Source: Pseudomonadota bacterium (GTDB lineage: Bacteria; Desulfobacterota; Desulfobacteria; Desulfobacterales; RPRI01). Taken from it: 54,869 nt of DNA. Shown here piece by piece: positions 25,920-34,630 of this stretch (position 1 is its first letter; each line of letters starts with the position of its first letter). The translations under genes and the position numbers were made by a program. Below the pieces are notes generated by a model. That model saw only the letters and a program-made list of their open reading frames with translations. It was not told the DNA's origin and did no database searches. Location: the NCBI GenBank assembly GCA_018901125.1, contig JAHIFE010000140.1, positions 1-54,869 on the forward strand, read 5' to 3'.

Positions 25920-27812
25920 ATGGCAACAAAGGAAGAAAAGGAGAATACAGGAGTATCCCGCAGGGAGTTTTTGAAAAATGCAAAACTTCTTGCAGGCAGT
26001 GTGGCAGGCGGCATGGCCATAGCCAATCTGGCTGCTGCGGGCACACCTGGCGATGAAAACAAGGCAAAGGAAATACAGATTCAGGGATCGACTGTAAAAG
26101 TACCTGAGCCGGTTTACGAAGTTTATAATACTGATATACTTGTACTTGGCGGTGGGTTCATCGCTGTATCAGCCGCATTGGAGGCATTCGGTCAGGGCGC
26201 TAATCTGATGATGGTGGACAAGGGGCCTTTCGGATACAGCGGTGGTTTCGGCATGAATTGGGATAATTACATTACAAGCATTACAGACGGTGAGATGGCT
26301 TATAAGTTTAACTTCTGGTATTCGGAAGGTTTGTGTAATCAGAAGGCGCTTAAAGCGGTTTTTACTCATATGCCGAATCACCGGATAATGGTTGATATAG
26401 CAAATCGCGGCTCTTCTGCATTTGCAAGAACCAAAACCGGGGATTTATTTAAAATACCAATGCCGGGTCAGGAAATGGTAGAACATGGATTCAGCAGGCA
26501 TGAATCAGATGAGGTTAAAAGACAAGGAATAAACGTAGTTGACAGAACAATGATCACCAACCTGTTTATGCAGGATGGACGTTGCATAGGCGCAATGGGC
26601 ATACATTTACCTACAGGAGCATTTCGGGTTTTCAGAGCCAAAGCCACAATTTTAGCCACAGGTCCTTGCACCTGGCACTATGGCTGGATTTCTGTAAGTC
26701 CTATTTCTCTTGGAAGCCCTGATAATACAGGAGATCTGGATGCTGTTGCCTTAAGAAACGGCGCAAGAATTACAGGCTGTGAGTTTTTTGCAAACGATCT
26801 GATAAGTATATATCCTGAAGGTCTTGCTGCAAGTTATAACGGAGGTATCGGCGCAGATGATATTAATTATGCATACATATGCGATAAAAATGGCGACTTC
26901 TGGATGAAGGATATCCCCAAATCGGAAATGAACAGAGGGCTGTTTGCACGGGAAGTTGCAAAAAAAATCCTTGATGGCAAAGGAAGTCCCAATGGAGGTG
27001 TTTATGTCGACTGCCGCTCAGATGCAATACTTGATGGCTTAAGAGATACTTACAAACGCAATGTTAAGCCTTATAAGGACTTATTCGGCATCGACGTTCA
27101 AAAGGATATGCTGGAAGTAGCGGTTGAATGGTATGAATCCAATGCCCATCCTATAATTGATGAAAATCTTGCAACCGATATCCCAGGTCTTTACTGTCCT
27201 GCAGGAGGTGGCCTGAGAGGCGCAAAAAGCGGAGGAATTTCTTTAAATATGAGCGCAGCCTCACTTGCAGCTATTAATGCTGTTAAGTTTACCGAAAAGA
27301 ACAAGATAAACAAAATAAGCTGGCAGCCTGTATACGATGAATTTACCCGGCTCTACGAAATTCTCGGCAGGAAAGTAAAAAATCCGATTCGTCCTCATAC
27401 GGTAAGACACTCCATACAAAAAGCTTCTTATAAGGCTTTGGGACCGATACGGAATGCAGCCGGCCTTGAATCATCAATAAAGGAATTGGTCCGGATAAGA
27501 AGAGAAGACCTTCCCAGAATGGTTGTTTCCACCAAGACTAAAGTTTTTAATACCGAATGGAAAGAAGCCATTGAAAACTATAACATGATAGATCTTGTAG
27601 AATCTATGTGCAGAGCGGCCCTGATGAGAACGGAAACCAGAGGTCAGCATTACAGATCGGACTTTGACAAAAGGGATAATGAAAACTGGTTATGTAATAT
27701 TACGGTAAAACTGGTAAATGGAAAGATGCAGCTTGAGAAGGATCCTATAGTATGTCTGGATTACACTCCTGACCAGGTGAAAAAACTTATTGATAATAAA
27801 TTCAGAGCATAA
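25920..27812 (+). CDS. Tat-exported FAD flavoprotein, fumarate reductase/KstD-like
   Basis: A 630-residue FAD-binding protein of the FrdA/SdhA superfamily. Residues 13-19 (SRREFLK) plus a hydrophobic stretch and AAAGTPG make a twin-arginine signal. The FAD motif is LVLGGGFIAVSAALEA (about residues 75-90). The C-terminal GLYCPAGGG loop and the preceding NAHPIIDE match the FAD-domain end of the family, though the usual HYTMGG is missing, so it is probably not a plain fumarate reductase. The family includes urocanate, methacrylate and other C=C reductases and 3-ketosteroid dehydrogenases. The next gene, 12 bases on, encodes an FrdB-like Fe-S subunit. AAAGGAG precedes the start. Confidence 0.87.
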   Translation: MATKEEKENTGVSRREFLKNAKLLAGSVAGGMAIANLAAAGTPGDENKAKEIQIQGSTVKVPEPVYEVYNTDILVLGGGFIAVSAALEAFGQGANLMMVDKGPFGYSGGFGMNWDNYITSITDGEMAYKFNFWYSEGLCNQKALKAVFTHMPNHRIMVDIANRGSSAFARTKTGDLFKIPMPGQEMVEHGFSRHESDEVKRQGINVVDRTMITNLFMQDGRCIGAMGIHLPTGAFRVFRAKATILATGPCTWHYGWISVSPISLGSPDNTGDLDAVALRNGARITGCEFFANDLISIYPEGLAASYNGGIGADDINYAYICDKNGDFWMKDIPKSEMNRGLFAREVAKKILDGKGSPNGGVYVDCRSDAILDGLRDTYKRNVKPYKDLFGIDVQKDMLEVAVEWYESNAHPIIDENLATDIPGLYCPAGGGLRGAKSGGISLNMSAASLAAINAVKFTEKNKINKISWQPVYDEFTRLYEILGRKVKNPIRPHTVRHSIQKASYKALGPIRNAAGLESSIKELVRIRREDLPRMVVSTKTKVFNTEWKEAIENYNMIDLVESMCRAALMRTETRGQHYRSDFDKRDNENWLCNITVKLVNGKMQLEKDPIVCLDYTPDQVKKLIDNKFRA

Positions 27813-27824
27813 AGGAGAATATTG

Positions 27825-28523
27825 ATGAACGTAAAGATACAAAAATACGACCCCTCAACCGATGCCGGTCCTTACTACAAAACTTATAATATTCCATGGA
27901 AGAAAAATATCACAATCCTTGAAGTACTCGTATATATCCATGAAAACCATGAAGCAATTGCCTTCGACTATTCATGCAGGGGCAGGGTATGCGGGCGCTG
28001 CTCCATGATGCTTGACGGCGAGCCGGTTATGGCATGCTATACACCGGTAGGAAAAGACCGTGATATTGTTCTTGAACCGCTGAGGGGCTTTCCGGTAATC
28101 CGGGATTTTATAGTGGACAAGAGCAAAACAAGAGACAGGATAGCAAAAATAGAAGCAAGAGTACGATCGAAACTTCTTGTACAAAGCGATATAACTGCTA
28201 AAATGGATCCGGATCTTGCCAAAAAAATAGGAAACCTTGAATGGTGTTGCAGATGTTTAAGCTGTATTGCCGCTTGCCCGGTTATTAATGAAGATAAAGA
28301 TCAGGAAAAATTTATCGGGCCGGCAGGCATTATTGCCATCGGATTACGTTATTACGACCCGTTTGATGAAGGAGACAGGGTGGTTGAAGCTGTTCAGAAT
28401 GGTCTCTACGAGTGCATTATGTGCGGAAAATGCAATGAAGTTTGCCCTGCAGCCGAAATCGATCATTTAGGAGTCTATTCCGAATTGCGGGAAGAAGCAA
28501 AAAAGAAAGGATTGGAACCTTAA
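27825..28523 (+). CDS. FrdB/SdhB-like iron-sulfur subunit
   Basis: A 232-residue Fe-S protein. The N-terminal half is a 2Fe-2S plant-ferredoxin domain (CRGRVCGRC, then MAC). The C-terminal half holds CCRCLSCIAACP and CIMCGKCNEVCP for the further clusters. It pairs with the flavoprotein encoded just upstream as in SdhAB/FrdAB, but no membrane anchor gene follows. It has no Tat signal, so if it stays bound to its partner it would be exported as a hitchhiker, or else the signal on the flavoprotein is not used for release. An in-frame TTG lies three bases earlier, but ATG 27825 has the better AGGAG spacing. Confidence 0.88.
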   Translation: MNVKIQKYDPSTDAGPYYKTYNIPWKKNITILEVLVYIHENHEAIAFDYSCRGRVCGRCSMMLDGEPVMACYTPVGKDRDIVLEPLRGFPVIRDFIVDKSKTRDRIAKIEARVRSKLLVQSDITAKMDPDLAKKIGNLEWCCRCLSCIAACPVINEDKDQEKFIGPAGIIAIGLRYYDPFDEGDRVVEAVQNGLYECIMCGKCNEVCPAAEIDHLGVYSELREEAKKKGLEP

Positions 28524-28657
28524 AATTACATCAATGGTTTAGGAAGAATAAGCTCCGATCCGGTGTAATGGTTAAACTGCTCCCTTAACAGGACAAACCA
28601 AGTTTAAGGCAATCCAAACAGGGTTAGTGTTAATTTGAGAGTTTAAAGGAGATCTCT

Positions 28658-29752
28658 ATGTCAAAAGGATTTAAGATTGCCATAAATATGGGCGGTGGAG
28701 ATGCACCGGGCCTCAATGCCGTTTTAGAGGCTGTGGTTCGTTCGGCCGCCAACCGGAACTGGGAAGTATACGGAATCAAGAACAGTTATGAAGGACTTAT
28801 TGACACAAATGAAATCATATCCTTAACGCCTGAAAAGGTGTGGCATATTTCAAGCATCGGCGGAGCTTTTTTGGGAACCACAAACAAAGCTAATCCTTTT
28901 AACATGCCTGTTGCCAATGCAGCAGGAGAAATCGAATACAGAGATGTATCCGATAAGGTAGTAGAAAATTTCAAACGCCTGCGGCTGGACTGTCTTATAG
29001 CCGTAGGCGGAGATGGAAGCCTTGAGATTGCATATGACCTTTTTAAAAAAGGAATTCCTGTAATCGGTGTGCCAAAGACAATAGACAATGATCTGGTATC
29101 TACTAATATAACTTTTGGTTTCGATACAGCCGTAAGCATTGCCACTGAAGCCATTGATCGTCTTCATTCAACCGCCAAATCCCACGACCGTATTATGGTG
29201 GTTGAGGTTATGGGAAGAAACGCAGGCTGGATTGCTTTAAACAGCGGTATTTCCGGCTCGGCCGATGTTATCCTGATACCTGAAATTCCATTTGACATTG
29301 ACAAGATATGTGATCACATTATGGATCGTGAGCTGCATGGGCAACGTTATGCCATAGTAGTAGTGGCCGAAGGTGCTGCTCCGGCAGGAGGTAAAACCCT
29401 TAACAAAGGAAAAGGAGAAGCCGGGCGGCAGGATGTCATACTAGGCGGCATAGCTGAATATGTTGCAAGAGAAATAGCAATAAAAACATCCAAAGATAGT
29501 CGCTTTATGGTGCTTGGACATCTTCAGAGAGGAGGGTCGCCTACTACGTTTGACCGGCTTCTGGCACTTCGCTTTGGCGCTGCTGCGCTAAGACTTGTAA
29601 AAGAGAAAAAATTCGGAACAATGGTAGCCTTGGAATCACCTAACATCAAGGCCATCCCACTTGAGGAAATCATCGGTAAAATAAAACGGGTTCCGCTTGA
29701 TGGCGATACCATCTGTACGGCCAGAGAGATAGGAATCTGTTTTGGAGACTGA
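28658..29752 (+). CDS. pfkA: 6-phosphofructokinase (probably ATP-dependent)
   Basis: A 364-residue phosphofructokinase. Motifs: GGGDAPGLNA at the phosphate-binding N terminus, AVGGDGS, GVPKTIDND with the catalytic Asp region, EVMGRNAGW and LGHLQRGGSPTTFDR. In the two positions that usually separate donors (E. coli 104 and 124), it has Gly in GGDGS, as ATP enzymes do, and Lys in PKTIDND, as PPi enzymes do. Gly at 104 is generally decisive, so ATP use is favoured. AAAGGAG precedes the start. It lies 134 bases after the Fe-S subunit and may have its own promoter. Confidence 0.93.
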   Translation: MSKGFKIAINMGGGDAPGLNAVLEAVVRSAANRNWEVYGIKNSYEGLIDTNEIISLTPEKVWHISSIGGAFLGTTNKANPFNMPVANAAGEIEYRDVSDKVVENFKRLRLDCLIAVGGDGSLEIAYDLFKKGIPVIGVPKTIDNDLVSTNITFGFDTAVSIATEAIDRLHSTAKSHDRIMVVEVMGRNAGWIALNSGISGSADVILIPEIPFDIDKICDHIMDRELHGQRYAIVVVAEGAAPAGGKTLNKGKGEAGRQDVILGGIAEYVAREIAIKTSKDSRFMVLGHLQRGGSPTTFDRLLALRFGAAALRLVKEKKFGTMVALESPNIKAIPLEEIIGKIKRVPLDGDTICTAREIGICFGD

Positions 29753-29832
29753 TTGTATTAAAAAAATTATGAGCTTGCTGAACATAAATATCTTGCTGCA
29801 AGAAGTTTCTGTTAAGAGCATTTCCGGTAAAT

Positions 29833-31119
29833 ATGGCAGCAGATAAATATCGTCCTGATGAGCAGACCGCTCTTAAGATTATCTTCCGTTCACTTAAACA
29901 TAAAAATTATCGCCTGTTTTTTATAGGACAAAGCATCTCACTTATCGGCACATGGATACAACGAATAGCAATATCCTGGTTGGTATATAAACTTACAAAT
30001 TCAGTATTCCTGTTGGGTGTGGTCGGCTTTGCCGACCAGATCCCCACTTTTTTATTATCCCCTCTTGCCGGAGTTCTTACTGACAGGTTGAATCGCTATC
30101 ATATTATGATAGTCACTCAAATTCTGGCAGCCATACAGGCCTTGATTCTGGCCTGTATTTATTTCTATGGAATAATTGATATATGGCACATCATTTTATT
30201 AAGTGTATTTCTTGGATCCATAAATGCTTTTGATATACCGGCCAGACATTCACTATTAGTTGAAATGATAGAGAAAAAAGAAGATCTTGGAAATGCAATC
30301 GCCTTAAATTCTTCCATGTTTAACTCAGCACGGCTGTTGGGCCCCTCAATCGCCGGAATATTGATTGCCACTACAGGCGAAGGAACTTGTTTTCTCATAA
30401 ACAGCGTAAGCTATATTGTAGTTATTGCATCAATATTGAGAATGAAAATTGTTCCAAGGATAATAATCAAGAAAAACACGCACGTTTTAACGGAAATAAA
30501 AGAAGGCTTTTCTTATACGTTTGGTTTTAGACCGATAAAATACGTTATACTTCTGTTTGGCCTGGTAGGTTTAATGGGAATGCCTTATTCGGTGCTTCTG
30601 CCCGTTTTTGCTAAAGAAATACTTAAAGGTGGCTCTCATACATATGGCTTTTTGATGGGAGCTTCGGGTTTGGGCGCTTTGATCGGAGCGCTTTATCTCG
30701 CATCCAAAAATAGTATTCGGGGACTTTTGAAAATAGTTTCATGGTCGTCAGGCATATTCGGGGTTGGGCTGATTATTTTTTCTTTATCCCGTTATTTTTT
30801 ACTTTCCATGGTATTAATGGTATTAATCGGTTTTGGAATGATGCTTCAACTGGCATCAAGCAACACGCTCTTACAAACTATTGTTGATGATGATAAACGT
30901 GGCCGCGTTCTTAGCATCTATATAATGACACTTATGGGATCAGCGACTTTCGGAAGCCTTTTAGCAGGTGGTATGGCAAAATTTTTAGGCGTGCCGCTTA
31001 CTTTGGCTATAGGTGGAATATCATGTATTTCAGGCGCTGTAATCTTCGCAAGAAAACTTCCAGAGCTGCAAAAAGATGGTTTAATCTATACCAGCAAGAT
31101 CGGGAGAGAGGTCAGGTGA
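29833..31119 (+). CDS. MFS transporter, EntS-like exporter
   Basis: A 428-residue polytopic membrane protein of the MFS_3/EntS type with about 12 predicted helices. FRSLKHKNYRLFFIGQSISLIGTWIQ at the N terminus and PARHSLLVEMI after helix 4 are characteristic of this subfamily. It exports small molecules (siderophores and drugs in characterised members). The substrate here is unknown. The ribosome site is poor (TTCCGGTAAAT), and the gap to pfkA is 80 bases. An uptake island for a chelate or cofactor lies downstream after a 435-base gap, so a link through siderophore traffic is possible. Confidence 0.88.
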   Translation: MAADKYRPDEQTALKIIFRSLKHKNYRLFFIGQSISLIGTWIQRIAISWLVYKLTNSVFLLGVVGFADQIPTFLLSPLAGVLTDRLNRYHIMIVTQILAAIQALILACIYFYGIIDIWHIILLSVFLGSINAFDIPARHSLLVEMIEKKEDLGNAIALNSSMFNSARLLGPSIAGILIATTGEGTCFLINSVSYIVVIASILRMKIVPRIIIKKNTHVLTEIKEGFSYTFGFRPIKYVILLFGLVGLMGMPYSVLLPVFAKEILKGGSHTYGFLMGASGLGALIGALYLASKNSIRGLLKIVSWSSGIFGVGLIIFSLSRYFLLSMVLMVLIGFGMMLQLASSNTLLQTIVDDDKRGRVLSIYIMTLMGSATFGSLLAGGMAKFLGVPLTLAIGGISCISGAVIFARKLPELQKDGLIYTSKIGREVR

Positions 31120-31554
31120 CAGGGATCAAGTGTCAGGTATCTGGGGTCGGGGATCAGGATAGCTGATTAAATCGTGAGTTGGTAAGGATAAAAGGCAGAA
31201 GGTGCAAGTAAAAGGTGGGTTATGAGTTCATAGGATGGTGCTGGAATTTCTGTTGTCGACAAACTGATTTTTCCTGTAAAAATTATCCTTGACATCTATA
31301 TGAAAGTGTGAAAATTTTCCTCAAAATTTAAGAGAAGAATCTCTTAGCTTTAAAAGTTTGACCAAAAAATTAGAATATTTATAACGCCATGAAGGTGTAA
31401 AGGCTGGAATCCAGCTTTCTTCATGGCGTTTTTTTTTATTATGATGGTCTTGCTCTTCGCATAGTCGGGAGGAACAACGGGAAGACAGCCTGAAGAATTT
31501 ATAAAAGAAATATGAAGAATGGAAGTTCATTCTGAAGTCAAATTAGGAGTTATT
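31120..31554. other. Intergenic region with degenerate GGATCAGG-type repeats and hairpin
   Basis: 31120-31160 is built from short repeats (GTGTCAGG, GGGGATCAGG) of the kind seen elsewhere in this window. TTGACA at about 31289-31294 is a possible -35 box, but no good -10 follows at 17 bases. A strong hairpin is at 31383-31437. GGGAGGAACAACGGG near 31467 looks a little like the end of a cobalamin riboswitch, without the conserved core. No protein-coding gene was seen. Confidence 0.4.
31383..31437 (+). terminator. Strong nested hairpin followed by T-run upstream of the TonB receptor
   Basis: AACGCCATGAAG (31383-31394) pairs perfectly with CTTCATGGCGTT (31419-31430). An inner stem AAGGCTGG/CCAGCTTT lies within, and the outer arm is followed by eight or nine T residues. 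In form it is an intrinsic terminator. It is 260 bases after the MFS gene and 118 before the TonB receptor start, so it may be a leader attenuator for the uptake operon instead of the end of the MFS transcript. The inner CTGGAATCCAG is also common in dispersed palindromes. Confidence 0.65.
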
Positions 31555-33828
31555 ATGTGTATAGGACATAAATATGTTTTTTTGGCATGGGTATTATTAA
31601 TACTGTTGTTCCCGCTTGTGTCTGTTGCTGAAGAAACAAAAGATGAACAAAATACTGATCGGAAGCAGCAAATAGAGGAAAAGAATAATACTGAGAAAAA
31701 AACTTTCTATTTAAACGAAATTTTAGTTATCGGAGAAGCACTCGTTACTCCGACAAAACAAACCAACGAAACCGTTTATACCGGTAGAGAGATCACTAAA
31801 AAAGGATTGGAGGTACAAGGCGCCAAGACAACCGTCAGTGTTTATGAAGCAATTAACGCACTTCCCGGGGTCAATGTAGAAAGCCCTGATCCATACGGGC
31901 TTGCTGCCGAGCAAAAAAATATAAGAATCCGTGGTGTACGGGGATATTCCGGCGCGATGACGGTTGAGGGCGTTCCGAACTGGGGCGGAAACCCTATGGG
32001 GCCAAGGGATTATATATATGATACTGATAATTTTCAAAGCATCGCCGTCTATAAAGGGGCTGTGCCCGCTGATCTTGGAACCGGTGTCGGTGCTCGCGGC
32101 GGCGCTATAGAGCTCAGACCCCGATGGCCTGAACAGGAATTCGGGTTTGATTTTAGTCAGGGTATTGGCGCCAATAAATACAGCCGTACTTTTCTAAGGC
32201 TTGATTCCGGCACTCTGCCCCGTATCGGGACAGGCCTCTCACTCTCCTATTCCTATACAGATGCACAGAAATGGAAAGGCCCCGGCGATCTTGGGCCCCG
32301 TAATAACGTTGGCTTGATGCTCAGACAGCCGGTGTGGGCCGGCGACGAGATTAAAATCTGGTTTAACTATAACGATTTAAAACAAGCTTTGTACAGGCCG
32401 CTGATTTATTCCGAAGTAAAGAGTTTGGGCGCTAACTACAACAAAGATTATAATGCCAACCTCACCGGAATTAAGATCTATGATATCAACTATTACAAAT
32501 ACAACAGCGGCGATTATACCAATAAAGATTTTCTTTCCGTGATTCCAATAACTTTGTCCGATATATTTCAGGTGAATTTTAAACCGTATTATTCCAAGGA
32601 AGAAACGGATATTTTAGGCGGTTCCGCTTCCCAGGGAGGAATTATCCAAAAGAGGATTCGGGATATTGAGCGCTATGGTTTGATTTCTCAGGTCGATTCA
32701 AAATTTTCATGGGCTACGGCTTCTCTTGGCTATTGGTTTGAATCAAGTGATATAGTTATCCGTACCGAAAATTATGACCCGGTAACCTTTGCATTCAAAG
32801 GACACGGGATGTACATGGAAAACGACGGTAACGGCATCGTCCACAGCCCGTTTTTAAAACTGGCCGGACGCATAGCGAGTTTTGATTGGCAGGGAGGACT
32901 GAAATATTTTTATTACAAAGATCCAGCCAGCCAGGGCTATACATCCACCGCGCCCAACTTTGTATTAACACCTGCCGCCGATTTATATAGAGAATCGAAA
33001 AAATATGACGAATTTCTTCCTACTTTAGGCGTTTGCTATCATGTATCCGAGACTATAGAGGTTAATGCCACCTACGGTCGAAACCAGATTCGGCCCTATG
33101 CCTATATGCCTCTGATCAACTTATACAACCAAAACAGAGCAAAATTTCAAGCTGAGGGCGTCACACTGAACGATCTTTTCAATGGTTATGATATGGAAAT
33201 TTCAGATAATTTCGAGTTGGGAGTGCGGTTCCTGAAGGACCGGATCGAAATCATGCCCGTCATTTTTTACTCGAAACACAAAAATCTTTTAACCACAGCA
33301 TATGATCCGAGAGTTAACCTGAGCTATTATCAAAATATCGGGAAGGCAACCGGATATGGCTTCGAACTTGAAACCAACATTTATTTTAATAAGAACCTAA
33401 CCTTTTTCCTAAACCCCGGCCATACGGTTCTCACATACGACAAAAACCTTACATATCAGGGCAGCACTCTGGATACAAAGGATAAACAGGTTGTCGATAC
33501 ACCCGAATGGTACTTAAAGACCGGTTTTATTTTTACCTATAAAGACTTCGAAATTGTTCCCATGGCCCGATATTCGGGCAAACGGTATGGAGATGCGGAG
33601 CATAAAGAATGTATAGACGATTACGTTTTAGCCGATTTGAAAATCGGTTATTCTAAAAAGAATTTGCCTTTTACGGACATCTTGAAGGTATCATTAGAGT
33701 TTATGAATATTTTTGACAAGGAATATGTTTCCGTCATCAATTCAATGGATGACACCCGGGCAGGAAGCACAAGCTATTATGTTGGCTCGCCATTTACTAC
33801 CATGATGACGGTGTCCATGGAATTTTAA
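31555..33828 (+). CDS. TonB-dependent outer-membrane receptor
   Basis: A 757-residue TonB-dependent receptor. Residues 1-26 form a signal peptide (WVLLILLFPLVSVA). A charged stretch follows, then the TonB-box/plug region (NEILVIGEALV.., plug to about residue 200 with IRIRGVRGYSGAMTVEGVP), and then a 22-strand-type barrel ending in the aromatic residue F (TVSMEF). ATG 31555 was chosen because AGGAG lies at 31545-31549 and it opens the signal peptide, although the frame is open to 31519. Downstream genes encode an FmdE-family protein and a FecCD-type ABC importer, so it probably takes up a metal chelate, corrinoid or metal-pterin-like cofactor. Confidence 0.93.
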   Translation: MCIGHKYVFLAWVLLILLFPLVSVAEETKDEQNTDRKQQIEEKNNTEKKTFYLNEILVIGEALVTPTKQTNETVYTGREITKKGLEVQGAKTTVSVYEAINALPGVNVESPDPYGLAAEQKNIRIRGVRGYSGAMTVEGVPNWGGNPMGPRDYIYDTDNFQSIAVYKGAVPADLGTGVGARGGAIELRPRWPEQEFGFDFSQGIGANKYSRTFLRLDSGTLPRIGTGLSLSYSYTDAQKWKGPGDLGPRNNVGLMLRQPVWAGDEIKIWFNYNDLKQALYRPLIYSEVKSLGANYNKDYNANLTGIKIYDINYYKYNSGDYTNKDFLSVIPITLSDIFQVNFKPYYSKEETDILGGSASQGGIIQKRIRDIERYGLISQVDSKFSWATASLGYWFESSDIVIRTENYDPVTFAFKGHGMYMENDGNGIVHSPFLKLAGRIASFDWQGGLKYFYYKDPASQGYTSTAPNFVLTPAADLYRESKKYDEFLPTLGVCYHVSETIEVNATYGRNQIRPYAYMPLINLYNQNRAKFQAEGVTLNDLFNGYDMEISDNFELGVRFLKDRIEIMPVIFYSKHKNLLTTAYDPRVNLSYYQNIGKATGYGFELETNIYFNKNLTFFLNPGHTVLTYDKNLTYQGSTLDTKDKQVVDTPEWYLKTGFIFTYKDFEIVPMARYSGKRYGDAEHKECIDDYVLADLKIGYSKKNLPFTDILKVSLEFMNIFDKEYVSVINSMDDTRAGSTSYYVGSPFTTMMTVSMEF

Positions 33829-33857
33829 AAGTAGATTTTGTAGCGGTGCCCCTTTTA

Positions 33858-33886
33858 TCCACCATTCCAATACCGGAATGGATGGA
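33858..33886. repeat. Palindrome after the TonB receptor gene
   Basis: CCATTCC (33862-33868) pairs with GGAATGG (33875-33881) and the pairing extends outward with a bulge (TCCA/TGGA). It lies 30 bases after the receptor stop. There is no T-run on the plus strand, so it may reduce transcription of the rest of the island or stabilise the mRNA end. Confidence 0.45.
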
Positions 33887-33978
33887 AAAGATTCATGCCA
33901 TTGAGAAGACTACCCCATGCCCGGAATCAGCGGAATGATCGGCGTAAAACTGATATTATGAAAAGAAAGGAGAAAAAC

Positions 33979-34587
33979 ATGAATGCAAAGCAAATCATGG
34001 AAAGTGAAGAGTTTAAAAAATGTGTGGATTTTCATGGACATGTCTGTCCAGGGCTTGTCATCGGATATAAAGCTGCCAATGCCGGAATGGATATGCTTAA
34101 CGAGCAGCGTGCCGAAGATGAAGAAATTGCTGCGATTGTGGAAACCGATGCCTGCTGTTCTGATGCAGTGCAGGTGCTGACCGGCTGCACATTCGGCAAA
34201 GGGAATTTTATTTACAAAGATTATGGTAAAATCGCTTTCACCCTTTTTAGCCGAAAGACCGGTCAGGGAGTCAGAATTGCCATAAGGCCCGGCGCAATGG
34301 AACTTGGCGATGAACATCGCGCACTGCTTCAGAAAGTGATGGGAGGTTCCGCTACTTTGGAAGAGCGGAAAAAATTCGAAACGCTTCATTTTGAAAAAAG
34401 CTGCCGGATTCTGGATAAACCGGTAGAAGAGCTTTTTACTATTACATCTGCAAAGGAGCAGATACCGGCAAAAGCACGAATCGAGCCATCTGTTATCTGC
34501 TCATGCTGCAAAGAACCTGCAATGACATCTAAAACTCAGAAACAGGGGGATAAAACATTGTGCAGGGGATGTGCGGCGCCTGAATAA
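33979..34587 (+). CDS. FmdE-family protein with C-terminal zinc finger
   Basis: A 202-residue protein of the FmdE (molybdenum formylmethanofuran dehydrogenase operon subunit E) family. The N-terminal domain has the conserved metal-binding CVDFHGHVCPG (residues about 15-25) and further cysteines in ETDACCSDAVQVLTGCT. A four-cysteine treble-clef-like finger lies at the C terminus (CSCC, CRGC). The family's function is not settled; it binds metal and often lies beside molybdenum/tungsten enzymes or metal transporters. Here it lies between receptor and importer genes. The ATG at 33979 has AAAGGAG at 33966-33972; earlier in-frame starts lack one. Confidence 0.88.
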   Translation: MNAKQIMESEEFKKCVDFHGHVCPGLVIGYKAANAGMDMLNEQRAEDEEIAAIVETDACCSDAVQVLTGCTFGKGNFIYKDYGKIAFTLFSRKTGQGVRIAIRPGAMELGDEHRALLQKVMGGSATLEERKKFETLHFEKSCRILDKPVEELFTITSAKEQIPAKARIEPSVICSCCKEPAMTSKTQKQGDKTLCRGCAAPE

Positions 34588-34630
34588 CGGAAGAGGCGGA
34601 TACTTATTATTTTGATTGGAAATATCGGGT

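Noticed and set aside
23695-28523. Class II benzoyl-CoA reductase (Bam) cluster
   Set aside because: An AOR-family enzyme and ferredoxin are present, but no BamD/E/F/G/H/I-like genes (HdrA-like, NuoF-like) follow.
31460-31520. Cobalamin riboswitch before the TonB receptor
   Set aside because: AGTCGGGAGGAACAACGGG looks a little like the 3' end of the class, but the conserved core (GCCACTG and the B12 box with its partners) is not found.
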